Part shown: piece after piece, positions 55,570 through 63,443 of the stretch
Layout of the letters: each line of letters starts with the position of its first letter
How positions within the stretch are numbered: position 1 is the stretch's first letter
From: VRUE01 sp963822295
Lineage (GTDB): Bacteria; Actinomycetota; Thermoleophilia; Solirubrobacterales; 70-9
Direction of reading: 5' to 3'
DNA length: 64,000 bases
NCBI GenBank assembly: GCA_963822295.1
Contig: CAWGHD010000002.1
Coordinates: 1-64,000, forward strand
The notes under the pieces: generated by a model
What the model was told of the DNA's origin: nothing
Databases searched by the model: none
The model's input: only the letters and a program-made list of their open reading frames with translations
Position numbers and translations under genes: made by a program

Positions 55570-56696
55570 GCCGCAGTCTGAGTGGGGTACGGAGGAGGCT
55601 TTTTCGCCTTCTTGACCACCCGCAGCTGCGTGGAGGGATCCCAGAAGTTTGCCTCCTCCTGGTGGTCGATCAGCTCGTCCATCGGCGTCTCCGGGGTCTC
55701 GCCGTCGAGCCAGCCGGAGCGGTTGTCGGGGCGCGGGTTGGCGCCGTTGTCCTCCTGGCGCGCGACGTTCAGGCCGAGCTCCTCGAACATCGCCCGGTCG
55801 TCCTCGGGCTCGGCGCCGAGGGTGGTGAGGAAGTTGCCCATCATCACCCCGTTGAGGCCGGCCTTGACGGCGAGCGGCTGCAGGTCGGCGAGGTTCTCGA
55901 CCCGGCCGCCGCAGAGTCGGAACAGGGCGCCGGGGATGATCAGGCGGAAGATCGCCACCCACTTGACGACCTCCCAGGCGTCCATCAGCGGCCGGTCCCC
56001 GAACTTGGTGCCGTCGCGGGGGTTGAGCAGGTTGATCGGCACCGAGGTCGGGTTCAGGTCGGAGAGCTCGAAGGCCATCTCGACCCGCTGCCGGGGCGAC
56101 TCGCCGAGGTTGAGGATGCCGCCGACGCAGGTCTCCAGGCCCGCCTCCTTGACGGCCTGGATCGTGCGCAGCCGGCCCTCGTAGCGGACGGTGGTGGAGA
56201 CCTCGGGGTAGTAGGAGCGCGCCGACTCGACGTTGTGGTGGACCCGCTGGATGCCGGCGTCCTTGAGCTTCTGTGCCCGCTCCGCCGACATGTGGCCGAT
56301 CGATGCGCAGCGCTTCAGGTTGGTCTGCTCGGCGACCAGTTCGGCGCCCTCGAGGATCTTGGCGAAGTCCCGTTTGGAGAGCCCCTGCCCCTGGGTGACC
56401 ATGCAGAAGCGGTGGGCGCCGGCCGCCTCCGCCGCCCTGGCGTGCTCGAGGATCTGCTCGGGCTCCATCATCGCGTGCATCGGCGTGTCGGACTCGGCGT
56501 AGCGCGACTGGGCGCAGAAGCCGCAGTCCTCGGCGCATCCGCCCGACTTCGCGTTGACCAGCGAGCACATGTCGGTCGAGTCGCCGAAGTTCTCCTGGCG
56601 CACCTTCCAGGCACGCTCGACTATCTCGCCGATCTCCTCCTGCCCGGTCTTCCCGCCGAGCGCGAGCGCCTCGTCGAATGAGATCAATGGACCCAT
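55566..56696 (-). CDS. bioB: Biotin synthase BioB
   Basis: ATG 56696; 376 residues. The radical-SAM cluster is SGGCAEDCGFCAQSRYAESD (C-x3-C-x2-C). Further motifs are FCMVTQGQGLSKRDFAKILE, VHHNVESARSYYPEVSTTVR, ETCVGGILNLGESPRQRVEM and FRLCGGRVENLADLQPLAVK (binding of the [2Fe-2S] sulfur donor). A 60-residue C-terminal tail exceeds the E. coli length, as is common in actinobacteria. It inserts sulfur into dethiobiotin. It is the first gene of the operon and is divergent from the GH3 gene with 27 bases between. Confidence 0.95.
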   Translation of the reverse strand: MGPLISFDEALALGGKTGQEEIGEIVERAWKVRQENFGDSTDMCSLVNAKSGGCAEDCGFCAQSRYAESDTPMHAMMEPEQILEHARAAEAAGAHRFCMVTQGQGLSKRDFAKILEGAELVAEQTNLKRCASIGHMSAERAQKLKDAGIQRVHHNVESARSYYPEVSTTVRYEGRLRTIQAVKEAGLETCVGGILNLGESPRQRVEMAFELSDLNPTSVPINLLNPRDGTKFGDRPLMDAWEVVKWVAIFRLIIPGALFRLCGGRVENLADLQPLAVKAGLNGVMMGNFLTTLGAEPEDDRAMFEELGLNVARQEDNGANPRPDNRSGWLDGETPETPMDELIDHQEEANFWDPSTQLRVVKKAKKPPPYPTQTAA

Positions 56697-56723
56697 CCGG
56701 CCGCAGGCTAGGCTGCGGTCCGG

Positions 56724-57848
56724 ATGGAGTTCACGCTGAGGCGGAGAAGGCGAACGGCTGCGGCCGCGATCTGCGGCCTGGCCGCCGGCGCCTTCGCCTT
56801 CGGGGTCGCGATGGGCGACGACAGCGCCCCGCCCAAGCCGAGCGCGGCGTCGCTCCTGACCCCCTCCCAGCTCGCCGGCGAGCGGCTGGTCGTCGGCTTC
56901 CCGGGCAGCGAGCCTCCGGACGCGGTGAGGGCGATGGTCCGCCAGGGTCGCATCGCCGGCGTGATCCTCTTCGACGAGAACATCCCGAGCCGTGCCGCCG
57001 GCCGCCGCCTGGTGCGCGGGCTGCAGGCGATCCCGCGCCCAGCCGGGCTCCGCGACCCGCTGCTGGTGATGATCGACCAGGAGGGAGGGCTGGTGAAGCG
57101 GATCGACGGCGCCCCGACCGCCTCCGCCGCCGAAATCGGCGCCCGCGGCGCCGATTTCAGCCGCGAGCAGGGAGCGCGCACCGCCGCCAACCTCCGCAAC
57201 GTCGGCGTCAACGTCGACCTCGCCCCGGTCCTCGACGTCGCCCGCCCCGGCGGCGACATCGCCGCGACCGAACGGGGCTTCGCCGGGACCGCGGCCGGGG
57301 TCAGCGCCACCGCCGTTCCCTTCGCCGAAGCGCTTCAAGAGGGTGGGGTGGCGGCAACCGCCAAGCACTTCCCGGGCCTGGGCAGCGCCCGCCAGAACAC
57401 GGACTTCGCGGTCCAGCGGGTGCCGCTCTCGAAGGCCACCCTGCGCCGCGTCGACGAGGCCCCCTACCGAGCCTTCGTCGAGGCGAGGGGCGCGATGGTG
57501 ATGCTGAGCTCGGCGATCTACCCGGCGCTCTCGCCGCGGCCGGCCGCCTTCGCCCGCCAGATCGCGACCGGGGAGCTGCGCGCCCGGCTCGGCTTCGAGG
57601 GCGTCTCGATCACCGACGCGCTCGGCTCGGTGGCCGTGCGGGACTTCGGCGGGCCCGCAAAGGCCGGGGTCGCCGCCGCCCGGGCCGGGACCGACGTCCT
57701 CCTCTTCACCGACCACCTCGAGGGCGCCCGCGCGGGCGCGGCGATGCTGCGGGCGCTGCGGTCGGGGACGATCAGGCGCGCCGCCTTCGAAGCCTCGGCG
57801 GGCCGGGTCCTGCGCCTGCGCCACCAGATGGCCGCGCCCCAGATCTAG
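56724..57848 (+). CDS. Glycoside hydrolase family 3 protein (NagZ-like beta-N-acetylhexosaminidase)
   Basis: ATG 56724; about 375 residues. A signal-type N-terminus (TAAAAICGLAAGAFAFGVA) precedes a single GH3 barrel: GVILFDENIPS, LLVMIDQEGGLVKRIDGAPT, NVNLAPVLDV-like VNVDLAPVLDVARPGG, the NagZ-type loop AATAKHFPGLGSARQNTDFA and the nucleophile Asp in EGVSITDALGSVAV. It would act outside the membrane, probably on cell-wall muropeptides. The 3' end overlaps the convergent GGDEF gene by four bases. Confidence 0.85.
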   Translation: MEFTLRRRRRTAAAAICGLAAGAFAFGVAMGDDSAPPKPSAASLLTPSQLAGERLVVGFPGSEPPDAVRAMVRQGRIAGVILFDENIPSRAAGRRLVRGLQAIPRPAGLRDPLLVMIDQEGGLVKRIDGAPTASAAEIGARGADFSREQGARTAANLRNVGVNVDLAPVLDVARPGGDIAATERGFAGTAAGVSATAVPFAEALQEGGVAATAKHFPGLGSARQNTDFAVQRVPLSKATLRRVDEAPYRAFVEARGAMVMLSSAIYPALSPRPAAFARQIATGELRARLGFEGVSITDALGSVAVRDFGGPAKAGVAAARAGTDVLLFTDHLEGARAGAAMLRALRSGTIRRAAFEASAGRVLRLRHQMAAPQI

Positions 57849-59362
57849 TCTTCTTCGCGAGGGCCGCCCAGCCAGCCGGCGAGGCGCACGGCGTCGCGGC
57901 CACCCGCCTTGGCCGCGTACATCGCCGTGTCGGCCTCCGCGATCAGCAGGTCGATGTCGATGTCGGCATCCGTGCCGGTTCCGAAGATCGCGATGCCGAT
58001 GCTGATCGTTATCTGGGGGACCTGCGACGGCTGCGGCACGTGCTCGCGGACTGCCGTCGCGATCGTCTCGCCCACCTGCCGCGCCTCCTCCGAGTCGCAG
58101 TTGGGGAGGACGATCGCGAACTCGTCACCGCCGATCCGGGCGAGCACGTCGCTCTCGCGGGTGCGGCCGCCGAGGACCCCGGCGATCTCCTCGATCACCT
58201 GGTCGCCGACGGGGTGGCCGAGGGTGTCGTTGACCCGCTTGAAGTTGTCGAGGTCGAGCGTCAGCAGCGCCCCGGTCGTGCCGTCGCGCCTGCTGCGGGC
58301 CACCTCCCTGCGCAGGTCTTCCTCGAAGCGGCGGCGGTTCTTCAGCCCGGTCAGCGGGTCCTGGCTGGCCTGGCGCTGGAGCTCGCGTATCCGCTCGCTG
58401 CGCGACCAGAAGAGGACGAGGGCGCCGAGCAGCGCCGCCAGCGAGAGCCCGAACACCGCCATCAGCAGGGGCAGCCCGACCCCAGGGCGCCCGGGGTCGC
58501 TGACGACGAGGGTCCAGGTCCGGTCGGCGATCGTGATCGGCGCCCGGGCGGGGTCCTCGAGGTCCCCGCCGGGCCCGACGACGATTTCCTCACCAGAGCG
58601 GAGCTGGACGTCGACCTCCTCGGGGAGCGTCGAGATCGCCGCGGCGGCGAGGTCCTCGACCCGGAAGGCCCCGGCGGCGAACCCGATCAGCGCGGCGCGG
58701 CGCTCCGGGACGGTCGCGATCGGCGCTTCATGCCGATATATCGGCCGGTAGACGTTGATGCCGGCGCCGCCGATGACCAGCGGCACGACGTCGGTCGCGG
58801 ATGGGTGTCCGAGGTCTCGGGCCTTGAGCAGGAAGGGCCCTCGTTCGGCGTCGGAGGCGAGGTTGTAGCCCAGGGGAGCTTTCCCCTCGTCCTCGGCGAC
58901 GGTGTAGGTGACGGGGTAGTAGACGGGGCGCTCCGCAGCCTGCGTGCGGTTCCCGAGCGGCCCGCGCTCGAAGATCGTGAAGCCGTGCCGCCGCTCGAAG
59001 GCGGGCCGCTGGGCGCGGGGAACCTGGTCTATGTAGGCGGCCGCGGTCAGCGCCCCGCGGCTCAGCAGCGAGGTGCCGACCACGTCGAAGTCCTCGCTGG
59101 TGAGGTCTTCCTCGGCCTGGAAGAACGCGGCGGCCGTGGCGAGCTCCCCGACCGAGAGCTGCGCCACCGCCTCCGCCTGGCGGGCCGAGCGCAGCGCCGC
59201 ATCGCGCTGCAGGTCGTGGAAGTGGTCGACCTGGTTGTCGCGGATCAGCGTCGCGGTCAGCACGGAGCCGACCGCGACCAGGATGACGGCTGTGAAGCCG
59301 AGCCAGAAGCGGAGTCGCGGCCTCAGTTGTTCTCGAGTTTCGAAGTTGATCCTGCGGATTCT
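57845..59362 (-). CDS. CHASE-domain diguanylate cyclase (GGDEF), start codon unclear
   Basis: The GGDEF domain is complete (QDPLTGLKNRRRFEEDLRRE, TLDLDNFKRVNDTLGHPVGD, VLARIGGDEFAIVLPNCDSE with an intact GGDEF site, ADTAMYAAKAGGRDAVRLAG). A second membrane helix (LPLLMAVFGLSLAALLGALV) and an outer CHASE sensor (AQRPAFERRHGFTIFERGPL) precede it. The first membrane helix (FWLGFTAVILVAVGSVL) is encoded upstream of the first usual start, GTG 59263. The frame runs in phase right back to the TAG stop of the MFS gene with no ATG, GTG or TTG. It makes cyclic di-GMP in response to an outside signal. Confidence 0.85.
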   Translation of the reverse strand, partial: RIRRINFETREQLRPRLRFWLGFTAVILVAVGSVLTATLIRDNQVDHFHDLQRDAALRSARQAEAVAQLSVGELATAAAFFQAEEDLTSEDFDVVGTSLLSRGALTAAAYIDQVPRAQRPAFERRHGFTIFERGPLGNRTQAAERPVYYPVTYTVAEDEGKAPLGYNLASDAERGPFLLKARDLGHPSATDVVPLVIGGAGINVYRPIYRHEAPIATVPERRAALIGFAAGAFRVEDLAAAAISTLPEEVDVQLRSGEEIVVGPGGDLEDPARAPITIADRTWTLVVSDPGRPGVGLPLLMAVFGLSLAALLGALVLFWSRSERIRELQRQASQDPLTGLKNRRRFEEDLRREVARSRRDGTTGALLTLDLDNFKRVNDTLGHPVGDQVIEEIAGVLGGRTRESDVLARIGGDEFAIVLPNCDSEEARQVGETIATAVREHVPQPSQVPQITISIGIAIFGTGTDADIDIDLLIAEADTAMYAAKAGGRDAVRLAGWLGGPREED

Positions 59363-60625
59363 CTACGACGAGACAGGATCTTGACCGGAGCCAGGTCGAG
59401 CGACGGGCATGTCGACCAGGACCCAGAGCCCGGACGCGGCGGTCAGCCCGGCTACCAGCGAGATCGCGCCGCCATAGCCGAGCGCGTCCGCCGCCACGCC
59501 GGCGATCAGCGCGCCGAGTGCGTAGCCCATGTCGCGCCAGAAGCGATAGACACCCACCACCGGCGCACGAGCGACCGGTGAGACTGCGTCGGAAATCGCG
59601 GCGATCAGCGTCGGATAGACGAGCGCGGTCCCCAGGCCGAGCAGGGCGGCCGCCCCGACCGCGACGGTGATCACGCCATCGCTGAGAGCGAGCAGCACCA
59701 GCGCCGCCGCCTGAACGAGCATGCCGGCGACGATCAGCGGCTTGCGACCGACGTTGTCGGACCAGTGGCCCGTCGCGATCTGGGCGACGCTCCAGACGCC
59801 GGGATAGATCCCCGCCACCAGGCCGATCTCGGCGATCCCGGCCCCGTGCGCGGCCAGGAACAGCGGCACGAGTCCCCAGGCAAGGCCGTCGTTGAGGTTG
59901 TTGACGAGCCCGGCCTGCGAGCAGGAGCGCAGAGCCGGCTCCCCGTAGCTGGCTCGCGCGAAGGCCCTTGACAGGGCCGGCGGCGACCCGTCGGCGTCGG
60001 GGTGGTCGCGTTCCTGCTCGAGCGACACATGCGCGCCCGTATCGCGGGCGAACAGGACCGAGAGCAGGAACCCCGTTACCGCGATCGCGGCGCCGCCGGT
60101 GACCAGCACGTCGCGAGCGGCGAACTCCGCGGCAAGCAAGCCGCTCAGTCCGGCCGCGAGCGCGACCCCTCCGTAGCCGGCGGCCTCGTTCAACCCGAGG
60201 GCGAGGCCGCGTCGCCTCGGGCCGATGAGGTCGATCTTCATGACCACGGTCATCGACCAGGTGAGGCCCTGATTGAGGCCGAGGAGGACATTGGCGGCGA
60301 CAACCCACCCCCAGTTCGGGGCCGTTGCGATCAGCAGGGGGACCGGGAGCGCTGCCGCCCAGCCGGCGATCAGCAGGCGCCGCCTCCCGACCCGCTCGGC
60401 GAGAGCCCCGGCGCCGAGATTGGTCAGCGCCTTGGTCAGCCCGAAGGCGACGATGAACGAGAGGATCGCCGTGCTGGAGTCGAGGTCGAACTCCTCTCGA
60501 CCGACCAGTGGCATGGTCGATCGCTCCAGGCCGACCATCGCGCCGACGAAGGCGGTGATGGCGACCAGGAGGGAAAACTGCGCGACGTTCTCACGCAGCC
60601 CGAGCTCAACCGACCTTGCGCTCAC
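59363..60625 (-). CDS. MFS transporter
   Basis: GTG 60625; 420 residues with 12 predicted helices (FSLLVAITAFVGAMVGLERS, ILSFIVAFGLTKALTNLGAG, NVLLGLNQGLTWSMTVVMKI). Motif A variants are GALAERVGRRRLLIAGW and GHWSDNVGRKPLIVAGMLVQ. Family members export small molecules, but no substrate is evident. It lies 7 bases after the MBL gene stop, so it is probably the last gene of that minus-strand transcript. Its TAG stop is in frame with the GGDEF gene that follows. Confidence 0.85.
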   Translation of the reverse strand: MSARSVELGLRENVAQFSLLVAITAFVGAMVGLERSTMPLVGREEFDLDSSTAILSFIVAFGLTKALTNLGAGALAERVGRRRLLIAGWAAALPVPLLIATAPNWGWVVAANVLLGLNQGLTWSMTVVMKIDLIGPRRRGLALGLNEAAGYGGVALAAGLSGLLAAEFAARDVLVTGGAAIAVTGFLLSVLFARDTGAHVSLEQERDHPDADGSPPALSRAFARASYGEPALRSCSQAGLVNNLNDGLAWGLVPLFLAAHGAGIAEIGLVAGIYPGVWSVAQIATGHWSDNVGRKPLIVAGMLVQAAALVLLALSDGVITVAVGAAALLGLGTALVYPTLIAAISDAVSPVARAPVVGVYRFWRDMGYALGALIAGVAADALGYGGAISLVAGLTAASGLWVLVDMPVARPGSGQDPVSS

Positions 60626-60632
60626 GCTGGAA

Positions 60633-61397
60633 TCAGTCGCTGCCGACCATCGTTCGCCCAGAGCGGTTGGCGGCCACGATTGCGGCCTGCTGCTCGGGCG
60701 GAGGCGGGATGTCCTCCGTCAGCGCGGCGACGAACTCCTCTTCGGAGGAGTGCTTGAGGGCGGGGTTGTTGCGACGCTCGAAGCCGACGCTCGAAGCAGG
60801 GTTTGCCGAGAGGCCGCGCCCGCATACCGACCCCGAGTAGTGCGAGGGGTAGAGCAACACGTCGTCGGGCAGGGAGAGCAGTCGTTCGGTCAGCGATCGG
60901 TACAGCGTCCGCGCCATCTCCTCGACCGTCTGGTCTCCGTGCGCGTGCAGGTCGGGCCGTCCGGCGTCGCCGACCAGCAGCGAATCGCCCGTCAGCACCA
61001 TCCAGGGGTCGTCGCCTCGCACGTGGTCGGTGATCAGGTAGGAGTGATGTGCGGCGGCGTGACCCGGCGTCGATATCGCCTCGACCTCGGTATTGCCGAG
61101 CGTCACGACCTCGCCATCGGCGAGCGGATGATGATCGAAGTCGACACAGGCGCCGGCGGGCAGGTAGGCGGTCGCGCCGGTCCGCTCGACCAGGGCGGGC
61201 AGGCCGGAGACGTGGTCGGCCTGCACGTGCGTCTCCAATACGGCGACGATCGGGATGCCCTGGGACTCGGCCGACGCGATGTAGTCCTCGACGAGGTCGA
61301 CGTGAGGGTCGACCACGGCGAACTTGCCCTTGCTCTTGCAGCCGAACAGGTAAGACGCACAGGCGGTCTCGTCATTGAGGAACTGTCTGAAGAACAC
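60633..61397 (-). CDS. MBL-fold metallo-hydrolase, persulfide dioxygenase (ETHE1)-like
   Basis: GTG 61397 with GGAGGCCAC upstream; about 254 residues. Metal motifs are VLETHVQADHVSGLPALVER (H-x-x-x-D-H), STPGHAAAHHSYLIT and MVLTGDSLLVGDAGRPDLHA, followed by LLYPSHYSGSVCGRGLSANP. These are the markers of the ETHE1/Blh group of non-haem iron enzymes that oxidise glutathione persulfide or similar thiols. It is divergent from the ArsR-rhodanese regulator across a shared operator, so both are probably controlled together. Confidence 0.85.
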   Translation of the reverse strand: MFFRQFLNDETACASYLFGCKSKGKFAVVDPHVDLVEDYIASAESQGIPIVAVLETHVQADHVSGLPALVERTGATAYLPAGACVDFDHHPLADGEVVTLGNTEVEAISTPGHAAAHHSYLITDHVRGDDPWMVLTGDSLLVGDAGRPDLHAHGDQTVEEMARTLYRSLTERLLSLPDDVLLYPSHYSGSVCGRGLSANPASSVGFERRNNPALKHSSEEEFVAALTEDIPPPPEQQAAIVAANRSGRTMVGSD

Positions 61398-61424
61398 GTG
61401 GCCTCCATTCGTCGGACTTGGGCC

Positions 61425-61455
61425 TTGACAAGTTATCAATAAATCTATTGAATAA
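61425..61455 (+). promoter_or_regulatory. Promoter and ArsR-type operator of the sulfur module
   Basis: TTGACA (61,425-61,430) is a perfect -35 box with a -10 region around 61,446-61,453. TTATCAATA (61,433-61,441) and TATTGAATAA (61,446-61,455) form an imperfect inverted repeat lying between and over the -10, as in ArsR/BigR-type operators. The 64-base gap also serves the divergent MBL gene. Confidence 0.6.
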
Positions 61456-61461
61456 CGAAGC

Positions 61462-62130
61462 ATGGCCTCCAGCGACGCAAAGCAGACCCTTTACGAGGCG
61501 ATCGCACTGATGGGCAAGTCCTTCGCCAGCCCGCGCCGGCTCGAGTTACTCGACCTGCTCGCCCAGGCGCCCCGCGGTGTCGAAGAGCTGGCTGAGGCAA
61601 GCGGGCAGTCGCTCGCCAACACCTCCCAGCACCTGCAGGCCCTCCACGCTGCCGGCATGGTCACAAGCACCCGCGAAGGGACCAGAAAGCGTTACGCCAT
61701 CGCCGACGAGCAGGCCCTCGGGCTCTGGCTGGCCCTGCGGGACGCCTCGGCCGCCCGGCTGGCGGAGGTCGAGCGCGCCGCCCGGGATTACCTCGGCGAG
61801 GACGTCGAGAGGATCGACCGGCACGAGCTTCGCGCCCGACTGGCGCGGGAAGAGATCGTCCTGATCGATGTGCGTCCCGCGCAGGAGTACGCCTCAGGGC
61901 ACATTCCCGGCGCGCGGTCGATCCCGATCGACGAGCTCGAGCAGCGGCTGAGCGAGCTGCCGGACGACCGCGAGGTCGTCGCCTACTGCCGCGGCCCGTT
62001 CTGCGCCTACGCCCACGACGCCGTGCACCGCCTCAAAGAGGCGGGCATCGATGCCCGCCGGCTCGAGGATGGCTGGCCCGAGTGGCGCCTTTCCGAGCTT
62101 GAAGAGAGCAAATCCAATACCGCGGCGTAG
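61462..62130 (+). CDS. ArsR-family regulator fused to a rhodanese domain
   Basis: ATG 61462, 223 residues. The N-terminal winged helix is FASPRRLELLDLLAQAPRGV, LAEASGQSLANTSQHLQALH and AAGMVTSTREGTRKRYAI. The C-terminal rhodanese has LIDVRPAQEYASGHIPGARS and the active-site loop VVAYCRGPFCAYAHDAV (Cys nucleophile). No CxC metal site of classical ArsR is present. Fused proteins of this kind are thought to sense sulfane sulfur or arsenic/persulfide stress. It would repress the divergent MBL gene and its own operon. Confidence 0.88.
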   Translation: MASSDAKQTLYEAIALMGKSFASPRRLELLDLLAQAPRGVEELAEASGQSLANTSQHLQALHAAGMVTSTREGTRKRYAIADEQALGLWLALRDASAARLAEVERAARDYLGEDVERIDRHELRARLAREEIVLIDVRPAQEYASGHIPGARSIPIDELEQRLSELPDDREVVAYCRGPFCAYAHDAVHRLKEAGIDARRLEDGWPEWRLSELEESKSNTAA

Positions 62131-62156
62131 ACGCCGCGACGCAGGAGGGGAGACAG

Positions 62157-62939
62157 ATGACCACCACTGAGCGACAGCTCGACACCGCGGACCTGACCGA
62201 GCGGGTCAAGGGCATGTATCAGGAGGTGGCCCTTCACCCCGATCGTGATTTCCACTTTGAGACCGGGCGAGCGCTGGCCGAGCGCCTCGGCTATCCCGCC
62301 GCCGACCTCGATCGCATCCCGGCGGCGGCAATCGACTCTTTCGCCGGCGTCGGCTACTTCCTGGACCTGGCGGCGATCGAACCCGACGACGTCGTGCTCG
62401 ATCTCGGGAGCGGATCGGGGACAGATGCCTTTCTCGCCGCCCTGGCGGCCGCCGGGGGAACCGTCATCGGTGTCGACATGACCGATGAGCAGCTGGCCAA
62501 GGCCGGCGCTCTGGCCGAGCAGGCCGGGATCGGAAACATCGAGTTCCGCAAGGGCCTGATCGAGGAGCCCGAGGTCGAACCCGGGTCTGTCGATTGTGTG
62601 ATCTCCAACGGCGTCATCAACCTCTCCCCGGACAAGCCCGCCGTCTTCGCCGCGGCGGCAAGGTCCCTGAAGCCGGGTGGCCGGCTGGCGATCGCCGACA
62701 TCGTCTCCGCCACTCAGCTGCCCGAGGGCGTCACCTGCGATTCCTCGCTATGGGCCGCCTGCATCGGCGGTGCCATGCAGCGCGATCTCTACCAGGAGGC
62801 GATCGCGAATGCGGGCTTTGAGATCGTCGAGATCCGCGACAACGATCAGTATCGCTTCATCTCGGATCGCGCCGACAACGCCACTCAGAAATACGGGGTG
62901 ACGAGCATCTCCCTGCTCGCCCGGAGGGGATCGAGATGA
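62157..62939 (+). CDS. SAM-dependent methyltransferase (ArsM-like)
   Basis: ATG 62157 with GAGGGGAGACAG upstream; 260 residues. The SAM motif is VVLDLGSGSGTDAFLAALAA, then GTVIGVDMTDEQLAKAGALA, DCVISNGVINLSPDKPAVFA and SLKPGGRLAIADIVS, as in the arsenite methyltransferase (ArsM/AS3MT) group. Of the three Cys of true ArsM only candidates in EGVTCDSSLWAACIGGAMQ are visible; the N-terminal one is absent. The substrate may therefore be arsenic, a thiol or another metalloid. It overlaps the next gene by four bases. Confidence 0.78.
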   Translation: MTTTERQLDTADLTERVKGMYQEVALHPDRDFHFETGRALAERLGYPAADLDRIPAAAIDSFAGVGYFLDLAAIEPDDVVLDLGSGSGTDAFLAALAAAGGTVIGVDMTDEQLAKAGALAEQAGIGNIEFRKGLIEEPEVEPGSVDCVISNGVINLSPDKPAVFAAAARSLKPGGRLAIADIVSATQLPEGVTCDSSLWAACIGGAMQRDLYQEAIANAGFEIVEIRDNDQYRFISDRADNATQKYGVTSISLLARRGSR

Positions 62940-63430
62940 TCGAGGGCATCTTCAGCTGGTCCCGTGGCTGCTTGACGATGCAGGGCTACGGCAGCCTGAG
63001 CGACGGGGAAAGAAGAGAGCTCTGGCTCGGCCTTCGCTTCTCGCCGCTGCTCTGTTTCGCGGGAATCGCGCTTGGCACCGCCCTAGGCTCTCCCCCATTG
63101 CTACTGGCGATGGCGGCCACTGCCGCTGTCGGCGGGTTCTTCGCAGCCAGGCATCCGTTCGACCACGTCTACAACGCCGTCCTGCGCCCGCTGATCGGCG
63201 GCCCGCCCGTGCCGCCCAGCCCCGCGCCGCGCCGCTTCGCCTGTCAGCTGGCGGCGCCGTGGATCGCCGCGATCGCAATCTCATTCCTGGCCGGCAGCTC
63301 GGCGCTTGCCTGGATCCTCGCGATCCCAATGCTCGTCGTCGCGGCGACGGTCACCACCACCAACTGGTGCCTGCCCTCGCTCATCTACGGGTTGCTGTTC
63401 GAGCGCCAGGCGGGCGAGACGGCGAGCTGA
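62936..63430 (+). CDS. DUF4395 integral membrane protein
   Basis: ATG 62936 overlaps the methyltransferase stop (ATGA). About 164 residues with helices LRFSPLLCFAGIALGTALG, PPLLLAMAATAAVGGFFAA, APWIAAIAISFLAGSSALAW and ILAIPMLVVAATVTTTNWCL. The start MIEGIFSWSRGC and the conserved end NWCLPSLIYGLLFERQAGE match DUF4395. Members occur with rhodanese and thioredoxin proteins (family knowledge). A role in moving sulfur compounds across the membrane is inferred only. Confidence 0.75.
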   Translation: MIEGIFSWSRGCLTMQGYGSLSDGERRELWLGLRFSPLLCFAGIALGTALGSPPLLLAMAATAAVGGFFAARHPFDHVYNAVLRPLIGGPPVPPSPAPRRFACQLAAPWIAAIAISFLAGSSALAWILAIPMLVVAATVTTTNWCLPSLIYGLLFERQAGETAS

Positions 63431-63443
63431 TCCGACACCGGGG

